Program-made: the position numbers and the translations under genes
Shown here: positions 31,207-40,602 of the stretch, piece by piece
How the letters are laid out: the number at the start of each line of letters is the position of its first letter
Numbering within the stretch: the stretch's first letter is position 1
Assembly (NCBI GenBank): GCA_002692055.1
Contig: NZJW01000015.1
Location: forward strand, 91,089 to 141,728
DNA: 50,640 nucleotides
Origin: Candidatus Pelagibacter sp.
GTDB taxonomy: Bacteria; Pseudomonadota; Alphaproteobacteria; Pelagibacterales; Pelagibacteraceae
Direction of reading: 5' to 3'
Notes under the pieces: model-generated
Database searches by the model: none
What the model was told of the DNA's origin: nothing
The model's input: only the letters and a program-made list of their open reading frames with translations

Positions 31207-32300
31207 AGAGATATACTCCTAACTTGCTAATCAAGTATTTAATAAAAGAATTTTCTTTTTCATTATTAATATTTACAATTATGTTTTCATCTTTAATTAT
31301 TCTTATTACGTACATTGATGAAATTTTATTTTTTAAAGATAAAGACATATCTGATAATTTTTTTTTTAAAACTTTAGTATTAAGTTTAATTAAATCTCCT
31401 ACTTTAATTTTAAATCTATCGCCTTTTATTTTTCTATTTTCAGGAATTTTTTTTTACGTTAAATTTTTAAGAAACAATGAAATTACACCAATGAGTTTGT
31501 CTGGTTTTTCAAAAAATTTTATTACACTTGTTCCAGGAATTTTTTCGTTAATTATAGGTATTTTTATTGTATTAATTTTATCTCCAATTTCATCTGAATT
31601 GTCAAAGTATTATGAAACTGTTAAGACCAAATATTCGTATAATGAAAATCTAATCATCATGAGTGATACTGGTATATGGATTAAAGAAAATAAAAATAAT
31701 AACACAAACATAATAAGAGCAGATTTAGTAAAAGATGAAAATTTTAATAATTTAAAAAATATGTCAATATTTATATTTAAAGATAATAAATTTGAATCAA
31801 GGATAGATGGACAGAATGTAAATATAATGGACAAAGTTTGGAGAATCGATAATGCTAATCAAAGTTTTTTTAACGAAAACAAAACAATAAAAAACTATAA
31901 ATATTTTAGTCAAATAGATTTTGAAAAATTAAAAAATTTTTTTAATAATTCAGACGTTTTTTCTATTTGGAATATTTTTTATGAATTGCAACAATTAAGG
32001 CAAAGGGGCTATTATGGTCAAGAATTAGTTATAAAATTAAATAAATATCTGTCTCTTCCTTTGTTACTGTTTTCAATGATAATACTTTCAACGGTCTTTA
32101 CAATTAAGGCAAATTATAGATTCAATAACTTTCTTTATGCTTTTTTTGGAATTTTGACAGGTATTATCGTTTATTTTCTAGCAGACCTGTCTATTGCTTT
32201 TGGAAAAAGTGGCAAAATTCCTTTAGTTTTGTCAGTTTGGATGCCTGTTATATTGATTATGACATTTTCAACCTATAGTTTATTAAGGAGTGATGAATAA
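31203..32300 (+). CDS. lptG: LPS export permease LptG
   Basis: YjgP/YjgQ family, second of the pair upstream of lptD. Confidence 0.83.
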   Translation: MKRYTPNLLIKYLIKEFSFSLLIFTIMFSSLIILITYIDEILFFKDKDISDNFFFKTLVLSLIKSPTLILNLSPFIFLFSGIFFYVKFLRNNEITPMSLSGFSKNFITLVPGIFSLIIGIFIVLILSPISSELSKYYETVKTKYSYNENLIIMSDTGIWIKENKNNNTNIIRADLVKDENFNNLKNMSIFIFKDNKFESRIDGQNVNIMDKVWRIDNANQSFFNENKTIKNYKYFSQIDFEKLKNFFNNSDVFSIWNIFYELQQLRQRGYYGQELVIKLNKYLSLPLLLFSMIILSTVFTIKANYRFNNFLYAFFGILTGIIVYFLADLSIAFGKSGKIPLVLSVWMPVILIMTFSTYSLLRSDE

Positions 32301-34623
32301 TTTTGTGAATAAAAAGTTAAACAAATTTTTTTTTGTATTTTTTTTAATCTTTGTTTGCAGCAAAGCTTTATCTAATGAATTTGAAATTAAAGCTGAAAAA
32401 GTTAATTACTTAAATACAGAGGATAAAATAATAGCAGAGGGTAATGCGTCTGCTACAAATGCAGATGGAAAAAAAATATTCGCGGATAGAATTATTTATT
32501 TTAAAAACAAAGGAATAATCGAGACTATAGGTAATTCAAAATTTTTAGATAGTGATAAAAATTTAACTGCAGAAGAGTTTTCTTATAATATTAAATCAAA
32601 AATTATTAATGCCAGAGGTAATGTAATTTTTACTGATGAAGAAAAAAATAAGTTTTTTTTTAAAAGATTTACTTATAACGAAATTACTGAAAAAGGTAGC
32701 GGAACTTATATTAAAGCTAAAACATCCGACGGTTCATATTTACAATCAAAAAGAGGAAAAATCGATAATAAAAATAAAATAACGAAATTAGATGACGGTG
32801 AATTTACTTCATGTTCAAAAATAAAAAACGATAAAGGAGAATTTTGTCCTTCATGGTCATTAAAGAGTAAGAAAATTATTCACGATAATAAAAGAAAAAC
32901 AATCACTCATAAACACGCCTTTTTTAAATTAAGGAAATTACCAATTTTGTATACACCATATATAACTCATCCGGATCCATCCGTTAAAAGACGTAGTGGT
33001 TTTTTACCGCCTGTAATAAAAACTATTGAAAATTTAGGTAGAACTATAAAGGCACCATACTTCATAGCAATATCAAAAGATAAAGACTTAACAGTTACTC
33101 CAATATATTATTTTGATGAAAATCATATATTTAACACAAGTTATAGACAAGCATTTAAAAATGGTTTTTTAAATGTAGAAACCAGTTACTCAGAAGGATA
33201 CAAAAGACTAGATAAGCAAGGAAGAACTGAAGGATCTAGAAGTTATTTTTTTTTAGACTATTCTGGTCAGAAAAAAAATATAATATTTAAAAATAACGAA
33301 ATCAATTTCAAACTTCAAAGAGTATCTCAGGAAAATTATCTTAAAATTAATAAATTAAATACAATATTATTTAGAGAAAATATCCGTACTTTAGAGAATA
33401 TTGTAAGAATACAATCTTATGATGAAAATAAAAGAATAGATCTAAAAACTGGAGTATATGAAAATTTAGATATTACAGATAACTCAAAATATACTTATTT
33501 TTTACCGGACGGAGTTTTTTCATTTAACTCAAAAAAAAATAAATATTATAACTCAAATTTTAATAGTTATTTTCAAGGAAAAAAATTTGAGAAAGATCAA
33601 AAACAATTAAACATTAAAAATAATTTATCTTTATCAGGGCGGCAATATGTATTTAAAAATTCTGGAATAGGATCCTCGATAAAATTTTCATTTTTTAACA
33701 AAAATATATATAGTGATAATGTCACTGGTTTGGATAATAATATTAATATTAATAGTAATGTTACAATTGGAGCTGATAATGAGTGGCCCCTGGTTAAAAT
33801 AGACAAAACTTCATTTCAATCAATTACCCCTAGATTATTTATAAAATATACAACTGGTACAATGCAAAACGCCAGAAATCAGGATAAAATTTTAGATTAC
33901 TCAGATGTATTTTCCATGAATAGAACCAATAATACCGATGCAATTGAAACCGGTGGTAGTGGTGGGTATGGTTTTGAGTATAAGATTAATAAAAATAAAT
34001 TCAATTCTATAGAAAAACTATATTCATCAAAATTTAGTTTTGGTCAAGTTGTTCGAAAAAATCGTAAAGATAATTTGCCACACAAATCGTCATTAAACAA
34101 TAAAACATCCGATTTTGTTGGAGATTTTGATTTCAATATATTTGGAAGAAAAATTGAAAAATATAAGACTGATAATATTAATAAATTAAATTTTTTAGAT
34201 AACTTTAATCAGAATATGCTTAGTATTAATTATAAGTACAATCTAAATAATGACTTTTCTGACATTTTTAGAAATAATATTACCTTAAAAGGTGTTTATA
34301 ATGGATTTTTAGCTAATTTTACATTTGATGAAAAAAATGAACATATCGGTAATGAAAAATATGGAACACTTGAATTATCGAAAATATTTTCAAAAAATTA
34401 TTATTTAAAGTTTAATAATAAAAGAAATTTAATGACAGATTCTACTGAATATAACCGATTTTCATTTAATTATGAAAACGACTGTATAACTAGTTCTTTA
34501 ATTTACTCAAAAGATTTTTACTCTGATAAAGACCTGCAAAATACAAAAACATTAATATTTGGAATTACTATAAAACCCTTCGCGGATAGTTTGGGGCCTG
34601 ATCTTACAGAATTCATTAATTAA
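32290..34623 (+). CDS. lptD: LPS-assembly protein LptD
   Basis: OstA-like N-terminus (EFEIKAEKVNYLNTEDKIIAEGNA), LPILYTPYITHPDPSVKRRSGFLPP, beta-barrel C-terminus. Confidence 0.9.
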   Translation: MMNNFVNKKLNKFFFVFFLIFVCSKALSNEFEIKAEKVNYLNTEDKIIAEGNASATNADGKKIFADRIIYFKNKGIIETIGNSKFLDSDKNLTAEEFSYNIKSKIINARGNVIFTDEEKNKFFFKRFTYNEITEKGSGTYIKAKTSDGSYLQSKRGKIDNKNKITKLDDGEFTSCSKIKNDKGEFCPSWSLKSKKIIHDNKRKTITHKHAFFKLRKLPILYTPYITHPDPSVKRRSGFLPPVIKTIENLGRTIKAPYFIAISKDKDLTVTPIYYFDENHIFNTSYRQAFKNGFLNVETSYSEGYKRLDKQGRTEGSRSYFFLDYSGQKKNIIFKNNEINFKLQRVSQENYLKINKLNTILFRENIRTLENIVRIQSYDENKRIDLKTGVYENLDITDNSKYTYFLPDGVFSFNSKKNKYYNSNFNSYFQGKKFEKDQKQLNIKNNLSLSGRQYVFKNSGIGSSIKFSFFNKNIYSDNVTGLDNNININSNVTIGADNEWPLVKIDKTSFQSITPRLFIKYTTGTMQNARNQDKILDYSDVFSMNRTNNTDAIETGGSGGYGFEYKINKNKFNSIEKLYSSKFSFGQVVRKNRKDNLPHKSSLNNKTSDFVGDFDFNIFGRKIEKYKTDNINKLNFLDNFNQNMLSINYKYNLNNDFSDIFRNNITLKGVYNGFLANFTFDEKNEHIGNEKYGTLELSKIFSKNYYLKFNNKRNLMTDSTEYNRFSFNYENDCITSSLIYSKDFYSDKDLQNTKTLIFGITIKPFADSLGPDLTEFIN

Positions 34624-34624
34624 C

Positions 34625-35182
34625 ATGAAAATAGTTTTAATTTTATTTTTATTTTTTTTTTTTGATCACTTAAAAGCTAATGAAATTAGATCGATTGTCA
34701 AAGTAAATAATTATTCAATTACAAATATTGATTTAATAAAAGAAATAACAATCAATGAAATTTTGAAAAAACGAAAATTAGCTGATTCTGAAAAAAAAAT
34801 TTTACTTAACAATCTGATAGAAGAGAAAATAAAAAAAATTGAAACAAATAAAATTAAAATCGATGCATCATCTGTGAATGTTCGTGTATCTCAAATAATT
34901 AAAAATTATAATTTAAATGAGGACGATCACAAAAAAATCCGAGAATATCTATTCAACAAAGTTGAAATTTTAATGAAGTGGAATAAGCTAATTGCAATAT
35001 TATTTTCTAAAAAGCTTGAAATTAATATGAATGAAATAGAAGAAAACATGAAAATTAAGAAAATAGATTTAGAGAAAAAAGAGGAGATGATCGAGATGGA
35101 AAAAACTAAAAAAATAAATATTCTTTCAAATACGTTTTATAATGAAGTGAAGAGAAAGTATTTAATAAAAAATATAAAATGA
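34625..35182 (+). CDS. SurA-like periplasmic chaperone lacking PPIase domains
   Basis: Signal peptide, IRSIVKVNNYSITNIDLIKEI (SurA N-domain-like) and C-terminal SNTFYNEVKRKYLIKNIK; position lptD-[surA]-pdxA-rsmA. Confidence 0.7.
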   Translation: MKIVLILFLFFFFDHLKANEIRSIVKVNNYSITNIDLIKEITINEILKKRKLADSEKKILLNNLIEEKIKKIETNKIKIDASSVNVRVSQIIKNYNLNEDDHKKIREYLFNKVEILMKWNKLIAILFSKKLEINMNEIEENMKIKKIDLEKKEEMIEMEKTKKINILSNTFYNEVKRKYLIKNIK

Positions 35183-36078
35183 ATTCAATCTGTATTTTGC
35201 TAACCGACTCAGAAAGTATAAATGAAAAAATAATATTAAAATCTTATAATTATTTATTAAAAGTTAAGATTAAAAAAATATTTTTTATAGGATCTAAAAA
35301 AAAGTTCATTAAAATTTACAATAAGTTTAGTAAAAATCAGAAATTTAGATTTATAAATATAGTTTTTAAAAAAAATAAACAAATTGATTATCTCACAAAT
35401 ATCACAAATAAAGCAATTACAACATGCAAAGCAAATAAAAGGTGGTTAATTTTAAACATGCCATTAAATAAAAAAAAATTTCTTAGTAGTAAGTACCCAG
35501 GATATACAGAGTTTTTTTCATATTATTTAGATAAAAAGAAAAATGAAAATATGTTGTTATATAATGAAAAAAACTTTTCAGTGTGCCCTCTTACTACACA
35601 CATTCAATTGAAAGATGTAGAAAAGAAAATTACGGAAAAAAAAATAAGGAACTGCATCTTAAATATTGTGAATTTTTATAAAAAAATGAATAAAAAAATA
35701 AGAATATGTATTCTTGGCTTGAACCCTCATGCAGGTAAAGACTTTAATAAAAAAAACAAAGATATAGATGTGATTTATAAAACTGTAAAAAAAATAAAAA
35801 AATTGGGTATTGATATCGAAGGTCCAATTTCAGCAGATACAGCCTTTATGAATGATTTAAATCATAAAGTTTTTATAGGAATGTATCACGACCAGGTCTT
35901 GATACCTTTTAAAACTATAAATAAATTTGATGGTATAAATATAACTATTGGAAAAAAAATTTTAAGATTATCACCAGATCATGGGCCAGCACAAGATTTG
36001 AAAAACAAAAATAATAGAGTCAATAATGAAAGTTTTTTAAGATGCCTTGATTTTTGCTCAAAAAAAATAAATGTATAA
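35179..36078 (+). CDS. pdxA: Divergent PdxA-like (4-hydroxythreonine-4-phosphate dehydrogenase family) protein
   Basis: YPGYTEF, LTTHIQLKDV, GLNPHAGKD, GPISADTAF, MYHDQVLIPFK, RLSPDHGPAQDL. Confidence 0.78.
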   Translation: MNSICILLTDSESINEKIILKSYNYLLKVKIKKIFFIGSKKKFIKIYNKFSKNQKFRFINIVFKKNKQIDYLTNITNKAITTCKANKRWLILNMPLNKKKFLSSKYPGYTEFFSYYLDKKKNENMLLYNEKNFSVCPLTTHIQLKDVEKKITEKKIRNCILNIVNFYKKMNKKIRICILGLNPHAGKDFNKKNKDIDVIYKTVKKIKKLGIDIEGPISADTAFMNDLNHKVFIGMYHDQVLIPFKTINKFDGINITIGKKILRLSPDHGPAQDLKNKNNRVNNESFLRCLDFCSKKINV

Positions 36079-36838
36079 AAAACGATATGGTCAAAACTTT
36101 CTAATAAATAACGGTATTGCTAAAAAAATTTTACTAAATGAAAAAATAAAAAATCAAAATATTTTAGAAATAGGAACTGGGAATTTAGCTTTAACTAATT
36201 TAATTATTTGCGATAATCCAAAAAAGTTTATCGGCATAGAAGTGGATAAAGATTTAAAAAAAAATTATGTACAGAAAAAAATTTTAGATAAAATTATTTT
36301 TGAAGACGCCTTAAAAATCAATGAAAGAAAGCTCTTTCAAAACGAAAATTTTTCTATAGTTTCTAATCTACCATTTAATATATCTTCTGAACTTGTGATA
36401 AAATGGTGCGAAATTCAAAATTCTTATAATTGTATCAATAATATGATTCTTATGTTTCAGAAAGAATTGGGAGAAAAAATAATTGCAAATCTAAATACAA
36501 AAAAATACGGCAGATTATCAATTTTATGTAGGGCTTTTTTTTCTATAGAAAAGAAAATCATAGTAACAAAAAATAATTTCTTTCCTAGCCCTAAAGTAGA
36601 TACAATAGTTTTGAAATTCATACCTCATAAAATAAATAAAATTAAAAGGAATAGTTTTAAAAAATTAGAAAAAATTACACAAATTTTTTTTAATGAAAGA
36701 AGAAAAATAAATAAAAAGAAAATAATACAAAATTTTTCAATTAAACAAATTGAAAAATTTAATTTACATAAACTCTATAACCTTAGGGCGGAAAATATTG
36801 ATGACGAAGTTTTTTTTAAATTATGTAATGTTATATAA
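36071..36838 (+). CDS. rsmA: 16S rRNA (adenine1518/1519-N6) dimethyltransferase
   Basis: YGQNFLIN, ILEIGTGNLALT, IVSNLPFNISSELV, FFPSPKVDTIVLKF. Confidence 0.9.
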   Translation: MYKKRYGQNFLINNGIAKKILLNEKIKNQNILEIGTGNLALTNLIICDNPKKFIGIEVDKDLKKNYVQKKILDKIIFEDALKINERKLFQNENFSIVSNLPFNISSELVIKWCEIQNSYNCINNMILMFQKELGEKIIANLNTKKYGRLSILCRAFFSIEKKIIVTKNNFFPSPKVDTIVLKFIPHKINKIKRNSFKKLEKITQIFFNERRKINKKKIIQNFSIKQIEKFNLHKLYNLRAENIDDEVFFKLCNVI

Positions 36839-37453
36839 CTATAATTTTTTTACGATTTGTTTAAAGCTCTTTCGTTTATCTTTTTCAATAATAAGATCTT
36901 TAATTTTTTTTGAAATTTCATTTACGCAGGTATTTAATTTGTCATTAATATAAATAAAATCATATTCATCCCAGTATTTTAAATCTTTTCTAGCGGACAA
37001 CAATCTAGAAAAAGCTAATCTTGTATTATCTGAGTGTCTTTTAATAAGTCTTTTTTTTAAAATTGATAAACTTGGTGGTAGTAAAAAAAAAGAATAACAA
37101 TTGTCTTTAATTTTTTTTCTTATATTTCTTGCACCCTGCCAATCTATATCTAAAAAAACAACTTTGCTTTTTTTATAATTTTTCTTTAATTCACTTTTAA
37201 AAGTTCCATAAAAATTATTATGTACTTTTGCTGTTTCAATAAATTTTTTTTGTTTTTTGTATTTTAAAAATTTTTCTTTAGATACAAAAAAATAATCTTT
37301 TTTATTACGCTCATTTTTCCTTGGACTTCTTGTCGTGCAAGAAATCGATAAGTAAGATTTATTGATTTTTCTTTTCAGTCTTTTAGTAATAGTTGTCTTT
37401 CCAACACCTGATGGTGATGAAATTATTATTATTAAACAATTATCTAAAACCAA
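36839..37453 (-). CDS. gmk: Guanylate kinase
   Basis: SSPSGVGKTTI, SCTTRSPRKNE, DIDWQGARNI. Confidence 0.93.
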   Translation of the reverse strand: MVLDNCLIIIISSPSGVGKTTITKRLKRKINKSYLSISCTTRSPRKNERNKKDYFFVSKEKFLKYKKQKKFIETAKVHNNFYGTFKSELKKNYKKSKVVFLDIDWQGARNIRKKIKDNCYSFFLLPPSLSILKKRLIKRHSDNTRLAFSRLLSARKDLKYWDEYDFIYINDKLNTCVNEISKKIKDLIIEKDKRKSFKQIVKKL

Positions 37454-37465
37454 AACCTAAATAAA

Positions 37466-37702
37466 CTACTTTGAATTACTCTCAATAAACTTTACTGCAT
37501 CTCCGACTGTCAGAATTTTTTCTGCTTCACTATCTGAAATTTCAGACCCAAATTCTTCTTCGAATGCCATTACTAATTCAACTGTATCTAAACTGTCTGC
37601 TCCTAAATCATCAATAAAACTAGCCTCGTCAGTTACTTTGGCTGCATCAACACCAAGATGATCAACGATTATTTTTTTTACTTTTTCTTTTACTTCACTC
37701 AT
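37466..37702 (-). CDS. acpP: Acyl carrier protein
   Basis: [19 protein letters not shown] phosphopantetheine site. Confidence 0.97.
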   Translation of the reverse strand: MSEVKEKVKKIIVDHLGVDAAKVTDEASFIDDLGADSLDTVELVMAFEEEFGSEISDSEAEKILTVGDAVKFIESNSK

Positions 37703-37752
37703 AAATTCTCCTTTAGTTTATATAATTCCTTTAAATGATAACTTTAACTTAA

Positions 37753-38486
37753 TCAAGCCATATACATACCACCATTAACATGTATTGTTTCGCCAGTAAT
37801 GTATGACGATGCGTCTGACGCTAGAAATATAACAGCATTAGCAACATCTTTCCCACTCCCTAGCCTATTTATTGGAATATTTTTTAAAAGTTCGTTCTGA
37901 TACTCCTCCTTAAGATTTTTTGTCATATCTGTGATTATAAACCCTGGTGAAACGCAATTTAGCCTTATGTTTTTTTTTGAGTACTCCCTCGCCAATGACT
38001 TTGTCATTGCAACAATGCCTGCTTTCGATGCAGTGTAATTGGCTTGGCCAGCATTACCAGTATGGCCAACTACTGATGTAATATTAACAATACTGCCTGT
38101 TTTTTTTTTATCATAACTTTGATTGCAAATTGGCACATAAAAAATACAGAATTTAAGTTAACATCAATTACGTCTTTCCATTCTTCCTCTTTCATCCTTA
38201 AAGTTAAATTATCTTTTGTAATGCCTGCATTATTTATTAAAATATCAATTCCACCTAATTCGTCGATAAATTTTGGAAAATTTTCTTTAAGGTTTTCATA
38301 ATTTTTTAGATCCAATTGTTTTATATTAATTTTAGGAAAATCTTTTTTAACTTTTTCTAAATTAATCATATTCGAACCAATTGTAAGAATTTCAGAATTA
38401 TTCAAATAAAATTCTTTCAAAATAGCATACCCAATACCTCTTGATCCACCAGTTATTAGAACTTTTTTATTTTTTAAATTATACAT
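37753..38486 (-). pseudogene. fabG: 3-oxoacyl-ACP reductase FabG, frameshifted in the window sequence at poly-A (38100-38109)
   Basis: Two overlapping ORFs in different frames (38070-38504, 37753-38136) together make FabG: KKVLITGGSRGIGYAI...NNAGITKDN...FAIKVMIKKK / TGSIVNITSVVGHTGNAGQANYTASKAG...VNGGMYMA. One extra A in the A10 run restores a 244-aa ORF. Confidence 0.9.
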
Positions 38487-39405
38487 AATTTTTAATATCC
38501 TCAATATTATCTATTTTTATACACCTAATATTAAATTCAAATCTTCTAAACATGTTTGTTAAAGCTTTTCCAGGTCCACATTCTATACACTCTATAATGT
38601 TGTTATTATAAAAAAACTCAATTATTTCTCTCCAACGCACTCTATTATAGACACAATCAATTAATAATTTCTTTATTTCAGTATTTAATTTCTCTGGCAA
38701 TACACTTACATTAGAAACAATTGGAATAATTGGGTCATTAATCTCAAAATTTCTTAAAAAATTTTGTAACTCTTCTGCAGCAGGCTTCATCATTTTACAA
38801 TGAAACGGGGCACTTACTGGTAAAGAAATTGCTTTTTTTTTTAATTCATTCTTTAATAAAATAGTTAAACCATTTATCTCTTGTTTTTTACCACTTACCA
38901 CACATTGTCCGGGGCAGTTATCGTTGGAAATTTCAATTGTAGAAAAATTATTTTTATTAATAAAATTTTCCAAATCTTTAACCTGAATATTTAAAATTGC
39001 TGCCATTGCGCCTTGACCTAATGGAACTGCATTTTGCATTGCCTGGCCTCTTTTTTTAAGTATTTTTGCTGCATCTGATAATTTAATTGACTTTGCAGCA
39101 ACCAAAGCAGAATATTCACCTAAAGAATGCCCGGCACAATAATTAAAGTCATCGATTACAATTCCCCTATCCTTTTTTAATGCTTCTAAAGTAGCAATAC
39201 TACCAGCCATAATTGCAGGCTGAGTATTTTCGGTAAAATTTAATTCATTCTGATTATCACCAAAAATAATTTTAGTCAGTTTTGTATTTAAGGCGTCGTC
39301 AACTTCATCAAAAATATGTTTTGATACGCTAAAATTGTCATACAAATACTTACCCATACCTAGATATTGTGATCCTTGACCTGGAAAAACTATACATTTC
39401 TTCAT
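38479..39405 (-). CDS. fabD: Malonyl-CoA ACP transacylase
   Basis: VFPGQGSQYLGMG, CAGHSLGEYSALVAA, SAPFHCKMM. Confidence 0.95.
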   Translation of the reverse strand: MKKCIVFPGQGSQYLGMGKYLYDNFSVSKHIFDEVDDALNTKLTKIIFGDNQNELNFTENTQPAIMAGSIATLEALKKDRGIVIDDFNYCAGHSLGEYSALVAAKSIKLSDAAKILKKRGQAMQNAVPLGQGAMAAILNIQVKDLENFINKNNFSTIEISNDNCPGQCVVSGKKQEINGLTILLKNELKKKAISLPVSAPFHCKMMKPAAEELQNFLRNFEINDPIIPIVSNVSVLPEKLNTEIKKLLIDCVYNRVRWREIIEFFYNNNIIECIECGPGKALTNMFRRFEFNIRCIKIDNIEDIKNYV

Positions 39406-39483
39406 TTTTAATAAAATATATCTATTGAATAAAAATTAATACTCTTATATTTAACCATTTTTTTAAACTATAAAACAAAATTT

Positions 39484-39810
39484 GTGAACATTTACGAACA
39501 TACATATATCGCCGCTCCAGAGGCTAATAAAAAAGACATCGAAAATATTGAAAAGAAAATAGAAGATATTCTAAATAAATCTTCTGGTAAAATTCATAAA
39601 ACTGAAGACTGGGGATTAAGAAATCTTGCGTATCAAGTTAAAAAGAACAATAAAGGTTATTACAGAAATTTATATTTAGAGGGAAGTAAAGATTCCATAA
39701 AAGAGATTGAGAAATATGAAAAATTTGATGAAAAAATAATCAAATTTTTGTCTATTAAACTTAAGAGTCTGCCAAAAGAAGATTCGGAACTATCAATAGA
39801 AAAAAATTAA
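39484..39810 (+). CDS. rpsF: 30S ribosomal protein S6
   Basis: YEHTYIAAPEA...DWGLRNLAYQVKKNNKGYYRNLYLEG; GTG start. Confidence 0.92.
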   Translation: MNIYEHTYIAAPEANKKDIENIEKKIEDILNKSSGKIHKTEDWGLRNLAYQVKKNNKGYYRNLYLEGSKDSIKEIEKYEKFDEKIIKFLSIKLKSLPKEDSELSIEKN

Positions 39811-39811
39811 A

Positions 39812-40078
39812 ATGAAAAGAAAACAAACAAAGAAAAAAAGTAGTTTTGGGTTAGGTTCTAAAATATCTCAATTTGGTAAAAAAAGTTGCCCCTTGGCAAA
39901 AAAAAGTATTGAAGAATTAAATTATAAAAATATTAAATTATTAAAAAAATATATTTCAGATTCTGCTAAAATACTTCCAACAAGAATTACAAATGTGTCT
40001 CATTCTAAACAAAAGATATTGGTTAGAGAAATAAAAAAAGCTAGAGCTTTAGCTTTATTACCTTACGTAACGAATTAA
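39812..40078 (+). CDS. rpsR: 30S ribosomal protein S18
   Basis: LLKKYISDSAKILPTRITNVSHSKQKILVREIKKARALALLPYV. Confidence 0.95.
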   Translation: MKRKQTKKKSSFGLGSKISQFGKKSCPLAKKSIEELNYKNIKLLKKYISDSAKILPTRITNVSHSKQKILVREIKKARALALLPYVTN

Positions 40079-40080
40079 TT

Positions 40081-40530
40081 ATGAAAGTTATACTTCTAGA
40101 AAATATTAAAAAACTTGGAACCATTGGTCAAAAGGTAAATGTTAAGGATGGTTTCGGAAGAAACTTTTTACTAAAAAATGGAAAAGCTATATTGCCAACA
40201 AAAGAAAATATCGCCCATTTTGAAAATAAAAAAGCAGAAATTATTAAAAAAAATGAAATTGAAAAAAAGAATGCAATACAATATGCAGAAAAGTTAAAGG
40301 GATGCAAAATCAAAATTTATAAAGAGGTTATGGAAAACGGTAACTTATATGGTTCAATAACAATAAAAGAAATTTGTAACGAGTTAATTGATTCTTCAAA
40401 TATAGAAATAAAAGCAGAGCAAATTGAACTACCTTCGAGTATTAAGTCAAAAGGTGAATTTAAATTTAAGGTAAATCTTCATGCAGATGTTCAATCAGAA
40501 GTTTCAATAGAAGTTCTTGCAAAAGAATAA
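40081..40530 (+). CDS. rplI: 50S ribosomal protein L9
   Basis: MKVILLENIKKLGTIGQKVNVKDGFGRNFLLKNGKAILPT. Confidence 0.96.
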   Translation: MKVILLENIKKLGTIGQKVNVKDGFGRNFLLKNGKAILPTKENIAHFENKKAEIIKKNEIEKKNAIQYAEKLKGCKIKIYKEVMENGNLYGSITIKEICNELIDSSNIEIKAEQIELPSSIKSKGEFKFKVNLHADVQSEVSIEVLAKE

Positions 40531-40602
40531 TTGTTAACTTTTCCACACATATAAATTAATTTTTAAAAATGCAAAATTTAAAAATGAGTATATTAAATTC
40601 CA

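Noticed and set aside
39406-39483. Possible S6:S18 leader structure before rpsF
   Set aside because: The 78-bp AT-rich gap shows no CCG-containing stem of the known motif.
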